In this document: positions 7,600 to 16,141 of the stretch, one piece after another
Position numbering within the stretch: position 1 is the first letter of the stretch
Layout: each line of letters opens with the position of its first letter
Assembly: GCA_027081015.1 (NCBI GenBank)
Contig: JALWMA010000121.1
Location: 1-34,390, forward strand
Reading direction: 5' to 3'
Source: Campylobacterales bacterium
GTDB taxonomy: Bacteria; Campylobacterota; Campylobacteria; Campylobacterales; Hydrogenimonadaceae
DNA: 34,390 nucleotides
The notes under the pieces: model-generated
Databases searched by the model: none
Told to the model about the DNA's origin: nothing
The model's input: the letters and a program-made list of their open reading frames with translations, nothing else
Made by a program: the position numbers and the translations under genes

Positions 7600-7758
7600 G
7601 TTATACCAATCCCAAATGAAAACGAAACACCCGGTCCTCATCCTCGCTCGACAAGTGCTCCGCGCCCTTCGGCCGGCTTTCGTTCGACTCGCTCCCGCAG
7701 GTCTCGCTGTGGTGACGACCGAACATTTCGTTCTCTTTTTATTTCGGATCGGTATTAC
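7600..7758. mobile_element. MITE-like element: long imperfect terminal inverted repeats, no ORF
   Basis: The 159-base segment begins GTTATACCAATCC and ends in the reverse complement of GTAATACCGATCC. The outer arms of about 40 bases match imperfectly on both strands: ATACC(A/G)ATCC(C/G)AAAT, then AACGAAA, then CGGTC(C/G)TCA. The right arm carries about 5 extra bases. The centre is a GC-rich stretch around GCCGGC. No convincing coding frame is present. A short non-coding element bounded by imperfect inverted repeats between convergent genes fits a miniature inverted-repeat element. I saw no clear target-site duplication and no matching transposase in the window, so its mobility is inferred. 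Confidence 0.55.
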
Positions 7759-7773
7759 GCAAATTACGCGCCG

Positions 7774-7840
7774 AGCCCGCAGTTTGGCAGGGGTGGACGG
7801 CCCTGCAACCCATGAAGCTACAAAACTCAAGATTTCGAGA
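7774..7840 (+). repeat. Interspersed repeat, copy 1 (67 bp)
   Basis: This stretch matches 16142-16209 in the same orientation with only one length difference. Shared blocks are AGCCCGCA(A/G)TTTGGCAGG, CGGCCCTGC(A/G)ACCCA, AAGCT and TTTCGAGA at conserved spacing. GCAGGG and CCCTGC can pair as a hairpin. It starts 15 bases after the MITE-like element and ends 11 bases before the stop of the convergent gene at 7852. The rest of 7599-7851 holds only these two elements. Confidence 0.7.
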
Positions 7841-7851
7841 GGTTAAATCGG

Positions 7852-8436
7852 CTACATATCTTTCTCTATCATATTCTGCTTTACGATTTCGCTTTCGCTC
7901 CAGTCGGGACGGAGAGTTATCTCTTGTGCACCGGATGGGTTCGAAAACCCTTTTTTCATACCTTTTACAAGACACTCCACAAAGATGCTCGCCGTCTCCT
8001 CATCGAGTGGGTAGAGCATCTCGAGCCTGTGTCCAATTTCCGGCACGGCCAGAACACTGAAGACTCTCCCTTTTGAATCTTTACCTTTTATAACCGATAT
8101 GTGCCGGCTTTCGGCCTCCACGCTGTAGCCTGTAAATCCGAAAACTTTTGCGACCACCGCATCCGGCGGGAAAGAGAAGTCGTAGGTTGCCGGAAAATCG
8201 ACACTCTCGTAGAGCAGTGTGGAACCGTTTGGAAGCTTGACGACTCTTCTCGAGATCTCAAGAACGTCTACAAGCTCATCTTTTTGCCCATATGTAGGCA
8301 GATCTATCGAGCAGGCACCGCTGTGCAGATGCAGAGTTTGACCGCTGAATTCAAACGGAGCTCTCTTTACGCTGTTAAGGCGCCATAGGAGGAATACGGC
8401 GATGAGGAAGAGTATGGCGATCGCGGCTGTCTTCAC
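7852..8436 (-). CDS. Unknown membrane-anchored protein
   Basis: I do not recognise the family. From the GTG at 8434-8436 it has 194 residues: an N-terminal anchor (VKTAAIAILFLIAVFLLW) followed by a predicted periplasmic domain of mixed strands with the segments SGACSIDLPTYG, PATYDFSFPPDAVVAKVFGF and RVFSVLAVPEIGHRLEMLYP. Only one cysteine pair is possible (GACS and EC in IFVECLVKG). The frame opens further, to a TTG at 8466, but a TATAAT box lies at 8466-8471 on the same strand and would place the transcript start downstream of that TTG, so the GTG is favoured. It stands alone, convergent with the methyltransferase gene. Confidence 0.7.
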   Translation of the reverse strand: MKTAAIAILFLIAVFLLWRLNSVKRAPFEFSGQTLHLHSGACSIDLPTYGQKDELVDVLEISRRVVKLPNGSTLLYESVDFPATYDFSFPPDAVVAKVFGFTGYSVEAESRHISVIKGKDSKGRVFSVLAVPEIGHRLEMLYPLDEETASIFVECLVKGMKKGFSNPSGAQEITLRPDWSESEIVKQNMIEKDM

Positions 8437-8465
8437 GAAAAGTCTCTTGTTGTGGGATCTATGCA

Positions 8466-8471
8466 ATTATA
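8466..8471 (-). promoter_or_regulatory. Candidate -10 box for the gene at 7852-8436
   Basis: A consensus TATAAT on the minus strand is preceded by AAAAAAATTG. The transcript would begin near 8459, giving a leader of about 22 bases to the GTG start at 8436. This box decides between the two possible starts of the gene. Confidence 0.5.
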
Positions 8472-8573
8472 CAATTTTTTTACAACATCTTTGCATATTT
8501 GCGGTTCATGCAAGCTGTGCCGGTCGCTGCTACACTTTGCGATTGAAGGGTGGAGTAGTCTCGAGAGGGATGC

Positions 8574-8594
8574 CGCTCCGAAAAGTCTGGAGCG
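8574..8594 (-). terminator. Small hairpin downstream of rpsR
   Basis: CGCTCC (8574-8579) and GGAGCG (8589-8594) pair around a 9-base loop, starting 10 bases after the rpsR stop on the minus strand. No T tract follows, so terminator activity is only a possibility. Confidence 0.3.
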
Positions 8595-8603
8595 ACAGAG
8601 GTG

Positions 8604-8867
8604 TTACTTGATCTCTTCGAACGGGTTTGCGATAACGCGTTTGTGGTCGACGATGTACGGTACGAGTGCCGCCGCGCGTGCTCTCTTTATGGCCTTCTCC
8701 ACCATCTCCTGGTGTCTTTTGCAGTTGCCGGTGAGTCGGCGGGGCATTATCTTGTAGCGCTCCGAAAGGGAGGCTTTTATGCTGTTTAGATCTTTATAGT
8801 CGATAAACTCGACCTTCGCTTCGCAATATTTGCAGTATCTTTTGGAGTATTTTCTTCTTTCTGCCAT
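8604..8867 (-). CDS. rpsR: 30S ribosomal protein bS18
   Basis: The 87 residues are those of bS18, a primary-platform protein that binds as a dimer with bS6. The N-terminal basic segment carries a CKYCE pair (Cys12 and Cys15), the zinc-ribbon-like opening kept in some lineages. The core [20 protein letters not shown] and the C-terminal [10 protein letters not shown] are typical. It is the last gene of rpsF-ssb-rpsR, the standard order for this operon, so bS6 and bS18 are made together. The ATG is preceded by an AAAAGGAT site. Confidence 0.97.
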   Translation of the reverse strand: MAERRKYSKRYCKYCEAKVEFIDYKDLNSIKASLSERYKIMPRRLTGNCKRHQEMVEKAIKRARAAALVPYIVDHKRVIANPFEEIK

Positions 8868-8910
8868 CTTATATCCTTTTTTCTTGTTCTATCTCCGTTT
8901 CGGCTCTACG

Positions 8911-9384
8911 CTAAAACGGTATGTCGTCTTCATCGATGTCGATACTCGGCAGCTCCTGAGACGGCTGCTGCTTCTGTGGAGCGGAGTAGGCCGGCTCTGC
9001 CTGCCTGCCGCTCGGTGCCGGTTCTGCGTATCCTCCCTGTACCGGGGCCTCGTTCTCACCCTTGCGGTCGAGCATCTTGAGGTTCTCTACGGTTACGGAG
9101 TGGCGGCTTCGCTTCTGGCCGGTCTGGTCGGTCCACTGCTCGAGTGTGAGGCGCCCCTCAAGAAGCACACGGCTCCCCTTGTGCAGGTACTGGTTGGCCA
9201 CCTCCGCGGAGCGGCCCCAGACGGTGAAGTCGATAAACATCGTCTCGTCTTTCTGGGCTCCGCTGGCATCTTTATAGCGACGGTTGGTCGCTATGCCGCA
9301 CTTTGCTAGCGCCTGGCCGCTGGGAAGGTAGCGCAGCTCCACGTCACGTGTCAGATTCCCGATCAGGATTACCTTGTTGAACAT
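8911..9384 (-). CDS. ssb: Single-stranded DNA-binding protein
   Basis: The 157 residues form an N-terminal OB fold (MFNKVILIGNLTRDVELRY to about residue 105), a low-complexity Gln/Pro/Ala linker and the acidic tip DIDEDDIPF. That tip recruits replication and repair partners. SSB coats single-stranded DNA during replication, recombination and repair. It lies between rpsF and rpsR in the usual order. The linker is short, and the whole protein is close to the typical tetrameric SSB length. Confidence 0.97.
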   Translation of the reverse strand: MFNKVILIGNLTRDVELRYLPSGQALAKCGIATNRRYKDASGAQKDETMFIDFTVWGRSAEVANQYLHKGSRVLLEGRLTLEQWTDQTGQKRSRHSVTVENLKMLDRKGENEAPVQGGYAEPAPSGRQAEPAYSAPQKQQPSQELPSIDIDEDDIPF

Positions 9385-9402
9385 CGAATGGCCTTGAAAT
9401 TT

Positions 9403-9798
9403 TTATGCAGTCTCGCCTGCCGTTTCGGCCGTCTGAGCGGCTTCCTCTTTTTTCGCACTCGCGGCACCCGCTCTGTTTACGAGGTTCTGCCACGCGTTGA
9501 TCTCTTTTTTGTTTTCATATTTTACGTTTAGAAAGCGGATAATCTCTTCGTTGTAGCGGAAGTTCCTCTCAAGCTCCTTTATCAGGCTGCTCGGAGCGGT
9601 ATAGTAGATTACATAGTAGTATCCGCGGGGATTCTTCTCTATTTCGTAAGCCAGTTTCCGCATTCCCCAGTCGAAGGTTGCGGCGATTTCGGCACCGTTT
9701 TTCTCCAGGATCGACTTGACCCCTTCGATCTGTCCCTTGATCTCCTCTTCCGTCAGTGTCGGTTTGACGACGAAGAGAGTTTCGTAGTGTCTTCTCAT
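9403..9798 (-). CDS. rpsF: 30S ribosomal protein bS6
   Basis: The 131 residues open [20 protein letters not shown] and match bS6 through [24 protein letters not shown] and the [10 protein letters not shown] segment. A C-terminal tail rich in Ala, Glu and Lys follows residue 110. bS6 binds bS18 on the platform of the small subunit. It heads the rpsF-ssb-rpsR operon. AAGGAG lies 10 bases before the ATG. A hairpin in the leader may be the site where the S6-S18 complex represses its own message. Confidence 0.97.
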   Translation of the reverse strand: MRRHYETLFVVKPTLTEEEIKGQIEGVKSILEKNGAEIAATFDWGMRKLAYEIEKNPRGYYYVIYYTAPSSLIKELERNFRYNEEIIRFLNVKYENKKEINAWQNLVNRAGAASAKKEEAAQTAETAGETA

Positions 9799-9832
9799 TT
9801 GGATAATCTCCTTGTGGTATTAGCCCTTGTGG

Positions 9833-9866
9833 TTTTCTCTTTTCGGTTCTGTTCGAAAAGAAAGAG
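9833..9866 (-). promoter_or_regulatory. Leader hairpin of rpsF, possible S6:S18 autoregulatory site
   Basis: On the minus strand a stem built from TTTCTTTTCG and CGAAAAGAGAAA closes around an AACAGAAC loop in the rpsF leader. The 3' arm begins with an ACCGAAAAG block. Ribosomal S6:S18 leaders in many bacteria carry a CCG element at the edge of such a stem-loop. Position and the CCG support this; the full consensus could not be checked. Confidence 0.4.
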
Positions 9867-9880
9867 CAAAGAGCATCGCG

Positions 9881-9886
9881 ATTTTA
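9881..9886 (-). promoter_or_regulatory. Candidate rpsF operon -10 box
   Basis: TAAAAT on the minus strand overlaps the holA stop codon (TAA at 9884-9886). Transcription would start near 9874, just upstream of the leader hairpin. No -35 box is apparent. Confidence 0.35.
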
Positions 9887-10864
9887 CCCTAAGAAAGATT
9901 TAATTTTTATTAAAGTCGAGAGCAGGAGTGTCTCCTTCTGTGACGACCCGCCTGCCGTCTTTATCGCCGTCTCCCCCTCGGCGAGCGCATCGAGTATCTT
10001 CTCGAACCGGTCGGTCGATATCCTGGCAGCCAGCTGCGCCCTCTGCTGCTCGATGGGTTTCGGCAGGCGATACCCGAGAACGGCGCTCGAATCGGCCGTA
10101 CCGAAGAGCTTTATGTGGGCATGGAAGAGAAAGAGCTGCGAGGCGAAGTACTCGACGGCACGCAGTATGGCGAACTCGTCTTCACCCAGCTGGTTTATCT
10201 GCTTCAAGATCTCGTCGATCCCCCTTTTTGAAAAGAGAGAAACCAAAAAGCCCTCCATCGCCGCCGGAACAAGCGAAAATATATGCTCGTCTATCTCTTT
10301 TATGCCTATAGGCCCGGGCAGTATCGAGAGCTTCTTCAGTTCGTTGACCGCCATCGAGAGGTTGATCCCGAGGGAGTTGAGCAGATGCTCCACGGCGTAG
10401 CGGTCTATCTCGACCCCCATCTGCGCGGCCTTCTGCTGCACGATCGAAACCGCTTCGTTCAACTTCGGCGGGAAGAAGCGTACATGCTGTGCATCGGCTT
10501 TCGGAGAGAAGGCCGATGTCATCGTCTTGAAGTCGCTTCCCGTATATGCGTATATGAAGTAGCTGTTGTCGTTTCTTGCCGCAAGCTCTATGAGCTGCGA
10601 GAGCTCCTTTTTGGGAATCTTCCTGTCGCTCTTTATCAGCAGAAGGTTCAGATCTCCAAAGAGCGAGCTCTGCCCGAGGTAGTTTTTCGCGCTCTGGAAA
10701 TCGTACTCGTCGAAGTAGAGCTTGAGCATCGTCTCTTCGGCTCCGGTCAACTCCGTAATGCGCTCTATCGATTCGTCTATGTAGTAGTCGTTGTCGCCGT
10801 AGAGCATTACCGATTTGGGTATCTCTTTTCGCTCGAGCAGCATGTCGAAGTCGCGTTTGTACAT
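9884..10864 (-). CDS. holA: DNA polymerase III subunit delta
   Basis: It is the clamp-loader wrench that opens the beta clamp. The 326 residues carry the HolA order: an N-terminal P-loop-like but non-catalytic domain (SVMLYGDNDYYIDESIERI), a middle helical bundle and a C-terminal collar domain. The ATG at 10862-10864 is chosen over the frame's upstream start because GAGGAGGG lies at ideal spacing, inside the end of rnr. It begins 4 bases after the rnr stop. Recognition rests on the N-terminal pattern and the collar segment near GGSSQKETLLLSTLIKIKS; the family is divergent but this context with rnr is common in the phylum. Confidence 0.88.
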   Translation of the reverse strand: MYKRDFDMLLERKEIPKSVMLYGDNDYYIDESIERITELTGAEETMLKLYFDEYDFQSAKNYLGQSSLFGDLNLLLIKSDRKIPKKELSQLIELAARNDNSYFIYAYTGSDFKTMTSAFSPKADAQHVRFFPPKLNEAVSIVQQKAAQMGVEIDRYAVEHLLNSLGINLSMAVNELKKLSILPGPIGIKEIDEHIFSLVPAAMEGFLVSLFSKRGIDEILKQINQLGEDEFAILRAVEYFASQLFLFHAHIKLFGTADSSAVLGYRLPKPIEQQRAQLAARISTDRFEKILDALAEGETAIKTAGGSSQKETLLLSTLIKIKSFLG

Positions 10865-10868
10865 CTTT

Positions 10869-12815
10869 TCAACCCTCCTCGAGCAGATGTTTCGATCGTT
10901 CGACAAGGACGAATATCTTTGCCTGAGGAAGGTGCACTATGTTTACCTTCGCCTCTATCCTGTCGAAGAGCAGCAGGTCGCTTTTGTCGCAAAAGAGCCT
11001 CATCCCTACAATCGGCGCATCGGTCGTCGCGGCCGGAATCTGCGCGGCTTCGACGACGACCGCGTCGAGGGTCTCTTCCTTGTGCGACCGGGCCCACCGT
11101 GCATATTTGCGCGCCATAAAATCCCACTCCACACGTGTCGCTTCACGCTCCAGTTCGCTTATTCTTATGCTGAGCGCCTCGACGTTTCTAAGCAGATACT
11201 CTTTTCTCTCTTCGTCTCCCGAATGGAGCGCTTTCAAGAGGCGGTGAACCGTCAGGTCCGAGTAGCGGCGTATGGGGGATGTAAAGTGGGTGTAGCGCTC
11301 GAAGCCGAGACCGAAGTGCCCCACGTTTTCGGCACTGTAACTGGCCTGCTTCTGAGTCTGTATTATGAGCTGGTCTACGTACGGCTCTATATCCATTCTG
11401 CGGGCCTCTCTCTGCAAAGATAGCACCAGCGAGTGGAAATCTTCCGTGCTCTCTTCGGTGTAGATCCCTATTTTTCCCAGTTCGTCCACCAGCTTCTCTA
11501 TACGCTCCGGCGTGGGCGGTTCGTGGATCCTGAAGAGTCCGTAGTCGAAATGCTCCGCCGCCGCTCTGTTGGCAAGCAGCATACACTCCTCTATCAGGCG
11601 GTGGGAGGGGGTCGACTCCTCTATGCGCGTGGAGAGGAGGTTCTGCTCTTCGTCCAGCTCCATGCGAACCTCGGTCGACCGGAAGTCGTAACCCTTTTCG
11701 AGACGCTTCCGGCGCAGCCTGTCGGTCACTTTTTTGAGTTCGAAGATGAACGGAAGTGTCTGCCTATCCGCCGGCGGGCACTCTTTGAGACCCTTTTGGA
11801 ACCAGCCGTCTATCTCGTCGTAGTTGTAGCGCCGTTTCGAGCGTATGACGGCTTCGAAGAAGGCATGCTTTTTCACTTCGAGGCTCTCCCTGTCGAGCTC
11901 CATGCGGCAGACATATGCCAGCCTGTCGACATCCGGCTTCAGGGAACATATGTTTTCGCTCAGGGCTCTGGGCAGCATCGGTATCGACTTGTGCGGAAAG
12001 TAGATGGAGAAGCCCCTCCTTTTCGCCTCCCTGTCGATGGCGCTCTCTTCCGTTACGTAGCTGCTTACGTCGGCGATGGCGACATAGAGGACTCCCCTTC
12101 TGTCGTCCCAGAATATCGCATCGTCGAAATCTTTCGCATCCACCGGGTCGATCGTACAGAATGGCAGGTGGCGAAGGTCCGTCCGCTCCGGGTACAAAGA
12201 GGCGTCCACCTCGTCCCCCCGACTCCGCGCTTGTGCTTCGGCCTCATCGCTGAAGCTCTCCCGCTTGCCGAAGATGGCCAGTGAAATCTTTTCGTCGACT
12301 TTCGGATCTTTCAAAGAGCCGAGTATGGCGGTGATTTTGGAGGTTCTGTTGTCTACCTGGAAGAGGGTATCTACCTCCAGCTCATCGGTCGGGCTTTCGA
12401 GCTCCATCGGCAGATCGGTCTTTATGTGAAAGGGCATAGGGCCCGATTCGGTCTGCTTTATGTAGCCTACCGAGTAGACGAAAGCGGGCTGAACGATCTT
12501 TACCACTTTCGCCGACGCTCTGCCCGCTTTGCCGAAAAGGCGGCGGACTATGACGTAGTCTCCGCCCTTCGCACCGTGTAGATTTTTAGGTTCGACGAGA
12601 AGATCTCTACCTTTCGCTCCTATCATCTCCACGAATGCGGTTCCCGATGGCAGCAGGTCTACGGTTCCGGCGCGGTACTTCTCGCCGAGCTTTACGGTTT
12701 TACCGCTCTCTTTTACGATATGCTCACGTATCAGCTCCTCAAGAAGCGGAATAAACCTCTTCTCTATGTCGCTTCTGTAGGCACCTTTCGCGATCTGGGT
12801 AAGAAACGCCCTCAT
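10869..12815 (-). CDS. rnr: Ribonuclease R family 3'-5' exoribonuclease
   Basis: It is a processive exonuclease of the RNB family that degrades structured RNA. The 648 residues contain cold-shock-like N-terminal OB domains, then the RNB catalytic domain with the acidic metal cluster in CTIDPVDAKDFDDAI (about residues 220-233). RNB landmarks RGFSIYFPHKSIPMLP, FGLGFERYTHFTSPIRRY and SDLTVHRLLKAL follow, then a C-terminal S1 domain (from about residue 565). The protein lacks the long basic C-terminal tail of E. coli RNase R. Its start at 12815 abuts the HDOD stop codon, with holA following by 4 bases, so HDOD-rnr-holA form one unit. Confidence 0.95.
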   Translation of the reverse strand: MRAFLTQIAKGAYRSDIEKRFIPLLEELIREHIVKESGKTVKLGEKYRAGTVDLLPSGTAFVEMIGAKGRDLLVEPKNLHGAKGGDYVIVRRLFGKAGRASAKVVKIVQPAFVYSVGYIKQTESGPMPFHIKTDLPMELESPTDELEVDTLFQVDNRTSKITAILGSLKDPKVDEKISLAIFGKRESFSDEAEAQARSRGDEVDASLYPERTDLRHLPFCTIDPVDAKDFDDAIFWDDRRGVLYVAIADVSSYVTEESAIDREAKRRGFSIYFPHKSIPMLPRALSENICSLKPDVDRLAYVCRMELDRESLEVKKHAFFEAVIRSKRRYNYDEIDGWFQKGLKECPPADRQTLPFIFELKKVTDRLRRKRLEKGYDFRSTEVRMELDEEQNLLSTRIEESTPSHRLIEECMLLANRAAAEHFDYGLFRIHEPPTPERIEKLVDELGKIGIYTEESTEDFHSLVLSLQREARRMDIEPYVDQLIIQTQKQASYSAENVGHFGLGFERYTHFTSPIRRYSDLTVHRLLKALHSGDEERKEYLLRNVEALSIRISELEREATRVEWDFMARKYARWARSHKEETLDAVVVEAAQIPAATTDAPIVGMRLFCDKSDLLLFDRIEAKVNIVHLPQAKIFVLVERSKHLLEEG

Positions 12816-13625
12816 CTACCCGAGTTTCTCGATCGCTTCGTGGAGTCTCTCCGCCTGAAGGCCGAATCTGTCCGCTTTCTCGTAGGCAGACTGCACACAC
12901 TCTTCACAGAGCGGTTCCAAAAAGGGGACCGCCTCCTTTACGACGTTTAGAATCTCGGTTTGAAGACGCAGCTGCTCCGGTGCATCTTCGGGATCGTGAA
13001 TATAGCGCATCATAGAGATCATGTTTTCGTGAAATTTCCAGTGCTTGAACATGAGTGCGGCGATCCATTCACTCGTTATATCGAGGAACCTCTTCTCCGT
13101 TTCGGCTATCTCTTCCAGGGTTTTCGCTTCTGTTATCGCCGCTTTGAAGGCGTCCGCCTTTCCCGCCTCTTCGAGGGTGATCGAAGCGATCACCTTGCCG
13201 ATCTCCATTAGCAGGGAGAGTGTAACCATCTCGTCCCTGTGTGTAGTGACCTGGCTTTTGCCCCACTGCAGTGCCAGCGCGTTCTGCAGTGTGGAGACCT
13301 CCATCAGGTGCGACGCTCCGACGCCGTAGGGAGAGAGGGTGGCGGGAAAGCTCTTTCTGACGGCGTAAGATATGGCGAACCCCTGTATGGTCCCCATTCC
13401 GAAAAGCGCTACGGCCTGATCGATCGAGGTGATCTGCCGGCTGAAACCGTAGAGGGGGGAGTTTGCGGCCTTTAGAATGTCGGCGGTAAAGAGCGGATCC
13501 TGCTTCACTACGGGGATGAGCTCTTTTACGGTCCCTTCAGGATCGTTGCATATCTGCCTCACTCTGTTTACGCTCTCGGGAAGCGGCGGAAGCGACTTCA
13601 CCTTTTTCAAAATTTTTTCGACCAT
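12816..13625 (-). CDS. HDOD domain signalling protein
   Basis: The 269 residues match the HDOD (HD-related output) domain over most of their length: KKVKSLPPLPESVNRVRQIC, VVKQDPLFTADILKAANSPLYG, then ISYAVRK and MEIGKV. HDOD domains keep the helical shape of HD phosphohydrolases but lack the metal-binding HD residues, and act in signalling, often beside GGDEF or chemotaxis genes. No second domain is present. It heads the rnr-holA unit, directly abutting rnr. An HDOD protein as the first gene of an RNA-decay operon is unexpected and its role is not known. Confidence 0.88.
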   Translation of the reverse strand: MVEKILKKVKSLPPLPESVNRVRQICNDPEGTVKELIPVVKQDPLFTADILKAANSPLYGFSRQITSIDQAVALFGMGTIQGFAISYAVRKSFPATLSPYGVGASHLMEVSTLQNALALQWGKSQVTTHRDEMVTLSLLMEIGKVIASITLEEAGKADAFKAAITEAKTLEEIAETEKRFLDITSEWIAALMFKHWKFHENMISMMRYIHDPEDAPEQLRLQTEILNVVKEAVPFLEPLCEECVQSAYEKADRFGLQAERLHEAIEKLG

Positions 13626-13657
13626 GGCTTGGACTCCGAAGTTTTGGAAGTTTGTAT

Positions 13658-13663
13658 ATTCTA
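13658..13663 (-). promoter_or_regulatory. Candidate -10 box for the HDOD-rnr-holA operon
   Basis: TAGAAT on the minus strand, preceded by GTG, lies about 33 bases upstream of the HDOD ATG (13623-13625). A GGAG site sits 8 bases before that ATG. Confidence 0.4.
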
Positions 13664-13709
13664 CACCATCGATACTTACGGACGTATTTATCTAAATGGA
13701 TCTGCCGGG

Positions 13710-15992
13710 CTATGAGCGCTCTGCGGCTGTCGACATCGCTTCGGCACCGTCTCTACGCCTGTTTGCATGAAGCTCCTCCCTCATGCTGTCGAGCAGCGTG
13801 AAGAGCTCTTTGCCGGCCTCTTCGATACGGACGAAATTCTCTATGATTCTCTCCTCCTGCTCGAGGCGGCGATCCTCTCCTCTTATGAACTGAAGGTTCT
13901 GCAAGATCAGGTCATGGAAGGTTTTGTGCGGGGCCTGCAGCTTCTGATAACTTGCAGTCGATCCAAACCTCTTTTTCCCTTCCGAGGTGTACCACTCGGT
14001 TAGCCTGCAGCTGTCGTAGTCGTATAGATTTATATCGCTTCTTGCTTCTACCATCGCGTTGTATCCGTTGGATTTGAGTATGATGTGGTCGATCTTCGTG
14101 CGTATTACGAAGACCTGGTCCCCCATCTCCTCTATGAGTTCGGACATCTCCTTAGCGTCCGAGTCGAGTCCGTGCATCATCTCTTTGAACTCGGAGACCG
14201 AATCGGATACGACCCCGGCAACTTTGGTCATGCTCTCCGACTTCTCCATTATAGAGCTCGACTCCTGCTTCATCGTGTTTATCGATACGTTTATCTCGCT
14301 CGTCGCCTTCTGTGTGCGCTCGGCCAGCTTTCTGACCTCGTCGGCGACCACGGCGAAGCCGCGGCCGTGTTCACCCGCACGTGCCGCCTCTATGGCCGCA
14401 TTGAGCGCCAGCAGGTTCGTCTGGTCGGCGATATCCTTGATGAGGTCCACCACGGAGGTGATCTCGTTGCTCATCGCATTCAGGCGCTCTATGGAGCTGT
14501 TGGAGTCGTTTATCTGCATTACGAGCGACTCGAGCTTCTGCAGAATATCTTCGAGCGTCTCAATGCTCCGGGAAGACTGCTCACTCGTGTTTCCGGTCGT
14601 CTTCAGGATATGCCCCAGATCCTCTATGAGCCTGGTTATTTCGTTCTGCATAAGCGATAGCCCCTCGCCTACATCGCCTATGGAGTGGAGCTTGGAGGCG
14701 AAGTTTATGATCTGCTGCTTCTTGTGTGAATCCTCCATCGCTTCTATGCCGTTTTGGACCATATGTATCGCCGTCGCGAAGTCCCCTTCCATGTTTCGGT
14801 CGCTCAGTTTGGTGCTGAAATCGCCCCTCGAGGCCATAGCTACGGAGCGGTTTATGCGGCCGGTCAGCTCCCTAATGGTCGATACGAGGGAGTCGATAAG
14901 TTTCGTGATCACATCCATCTCGTTTCGGCTTACACTCCTGCGCTCGATCTCTACCGAGAGGTCTCCCCTATTGATTCTCTCTATCAGGCCCCTCAGGCGC
15001 TCTATGGAGTCGATTATCGATTTTGTCACACTTCTTGAAATATACCCTATGACGACGAGTGTAAAGAGTGACAAGATAGCGAGTATCAGCAGTTCAGCCA
15101 GTGCGCTGTTCTTTGCATACTCCGATTTATCAAGTATCTGTTTTTGAATATAGTTTTCCATCTGTTTAAGGCCGTTTATCTTTTTTGTTATAGTCTTAAA
15201 CCAGTATGAAGCATCTACGCCAAACCCATCGTCTCTGTCAAGAGCAATGTTTCTCATCTTCTCTACCTCCTGAAAAGGGGGCTGAGACGCTATTTTTTTA
15301 TAAAATTTTTCAAGTTTTTCGTCGGCTGTTACTTCGAAGAGGTGGAAAAATGCTTTCTGCTGGGCCAGTACGGAGATGAATTTGGAGTATAGGAATTTGT
15401 CGAACCTGTCTTTTGAGAAGACACCCGACAAAATCGCACGCTCGATTCCGGCCCGCTCCTTGCCGCTTATGAATAGGAGTAGGGAGTTCATAAGGTTCTT
15501 CAGTTCGGGATCGGCGACTTTAGTAGAGAGCCTTCCGACGGTATCGATGATCGATTCATTGATGGCCGTGTAGAAGCCGACAGCCTCTTGCGTGCTGACC
15601 GACATCGAGTCGATCCTCTTTCTCATGCTCTGCAGTCCGGAGAGGTCAATGGACCTTTCGGCTTCGGCAGCAAATTCGTCGTTGTGACTCTCTATATATC
15701 TTCTGTAGTCTGATATCTTCTTGTCAGTAACTTCTCTCTGTTTCGTTAGGGTAACTTTGAATTTTTTGCCTTTCGAACTCAAGAAGCCGGCACTCGCGCC
15801 CCTCTCTTTCTGAAACTCGTGGAGCATGTCGCTCAACTTTACGGAGAGCTCTGTCTCCTTTATCGCCCTCGATGCGTCCAGGTATCTGTCATAGTTCGTA
15901 TGTAGAACCTTCAGGGCGTAGAGGGTGATGGTGACTATCGCAAGCAGGCTGAGAATTGTGAGCCGTTTTTTAATTGTCATGTTTTTTATCAT
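13710..15992 (-). CDS. Methyl-accepting chemotaxis protein with NIT and CZB domains
   Basis: The 760-residue transducer has a membrane segment at about 10-30, a periplasmic sensor from about 35 to 295, a second membrane segment near 297-320, HAMP, the signalling hairpin and a C-terminal extension. The sensor has the NIT pattern ([13 protein letters not shown] near 60-71, ERAILSGVF near 184), associated with nitrate or nitrite sensing. The hairpin tip [20 protein letters not shown] lies near 523-542. The tail is a CZB zinc-binding domain with the full 3His-1Cys set: His636, Cys662, His689 and His693. CZB domains sense zinc and hypochlorous acid in known receptors. No che genes are nearby. It is monocistronic. 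Confidence 0.93.
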   Translation of the reverse strand: MIKNMTIKKRLTILSLLAIVTITLYALKVLHTNYDRYLDASRAIKETELSVKLSDMLHEFQKERGASAGFLSSKGKKFKVTLTKQREVTDKKISDYRRYIESHNDEFAAEAERSIDLSGLQSMRKRIDSMSVSTQEAVGFYTAINESIIDTVGRLSTKVADPELKNLMNSLLLFISGKERAGIERAILSGVFSKDRFDKFLYSKFISVLAQQKAFFHLFEVTADEKLEKFYKKIASQPPFQEVEKMRNIALDRDDGFGVDASYWFKTITKKINGLKQMENYIQKQILDKSEYAKNSALAELLILAILSLFTLVVIGYISRSVTKSIIDSIERLRGLIERINRGDLSVEIERRSVSRNEMDVITKLIDSLVSTIRELTGRINRSVAMASRGDFSTKLSDRNMEGDFATAIHMVQNGIEAMEDSHKKQQIINFASKLHSIGDVGEGLSLMQNEITRLIEDLGHILKTTGNTSEQSSRSIETLEDILQKLESLVMQINDSNSSIERLNAMSNEITSVVDLIKDIADQTNLLALNAAIEAARAGEHGRGFAVVADEVRKLAERTQKATSEINVSINTMKQESSSIMEKSESMTKVAGVVSDSVSEFKEMMHGLDSDAKEMSELIEEMGDQVFVIRTKIDHIILKSNGYNAMVEARSDINLYDYDSCRLTEWYTSEGKKRFGSTASYQKLQAPHKTFHDLILQNLQFIRGEDRRLEQEERIIENFVRIEEAGKELFTLLDSMREELHANRRRDGAEAMSTAAERS

Positions 15993-16141
15993 AATCTATT
16001 GACCTTTGAACAGAAAGCTTTCGAATTTTATGTCGTACATGAGAGATGTTTAAGTACTACATAAAAACCGAGCTAAATCTATAATCGTCATTTTGCGAAA
16101 TTATTGCACTGATTTGCCGATGTTAAGAAACCTCCTGGCAT

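Noticed and set aside
7774-7840. Riboswitch in the repeat
   Set aside because: The two copies do not sit in a consistent position relative to gene starts, and the shared motifs do not match a riboswitch class that I know.
7586-7846. 86-residue plus-strand frame across the inverted-repeat element
   Set aside because: No ribosome binding site or homologue pattern; the frame is a by-product of the palindrome and repeat.
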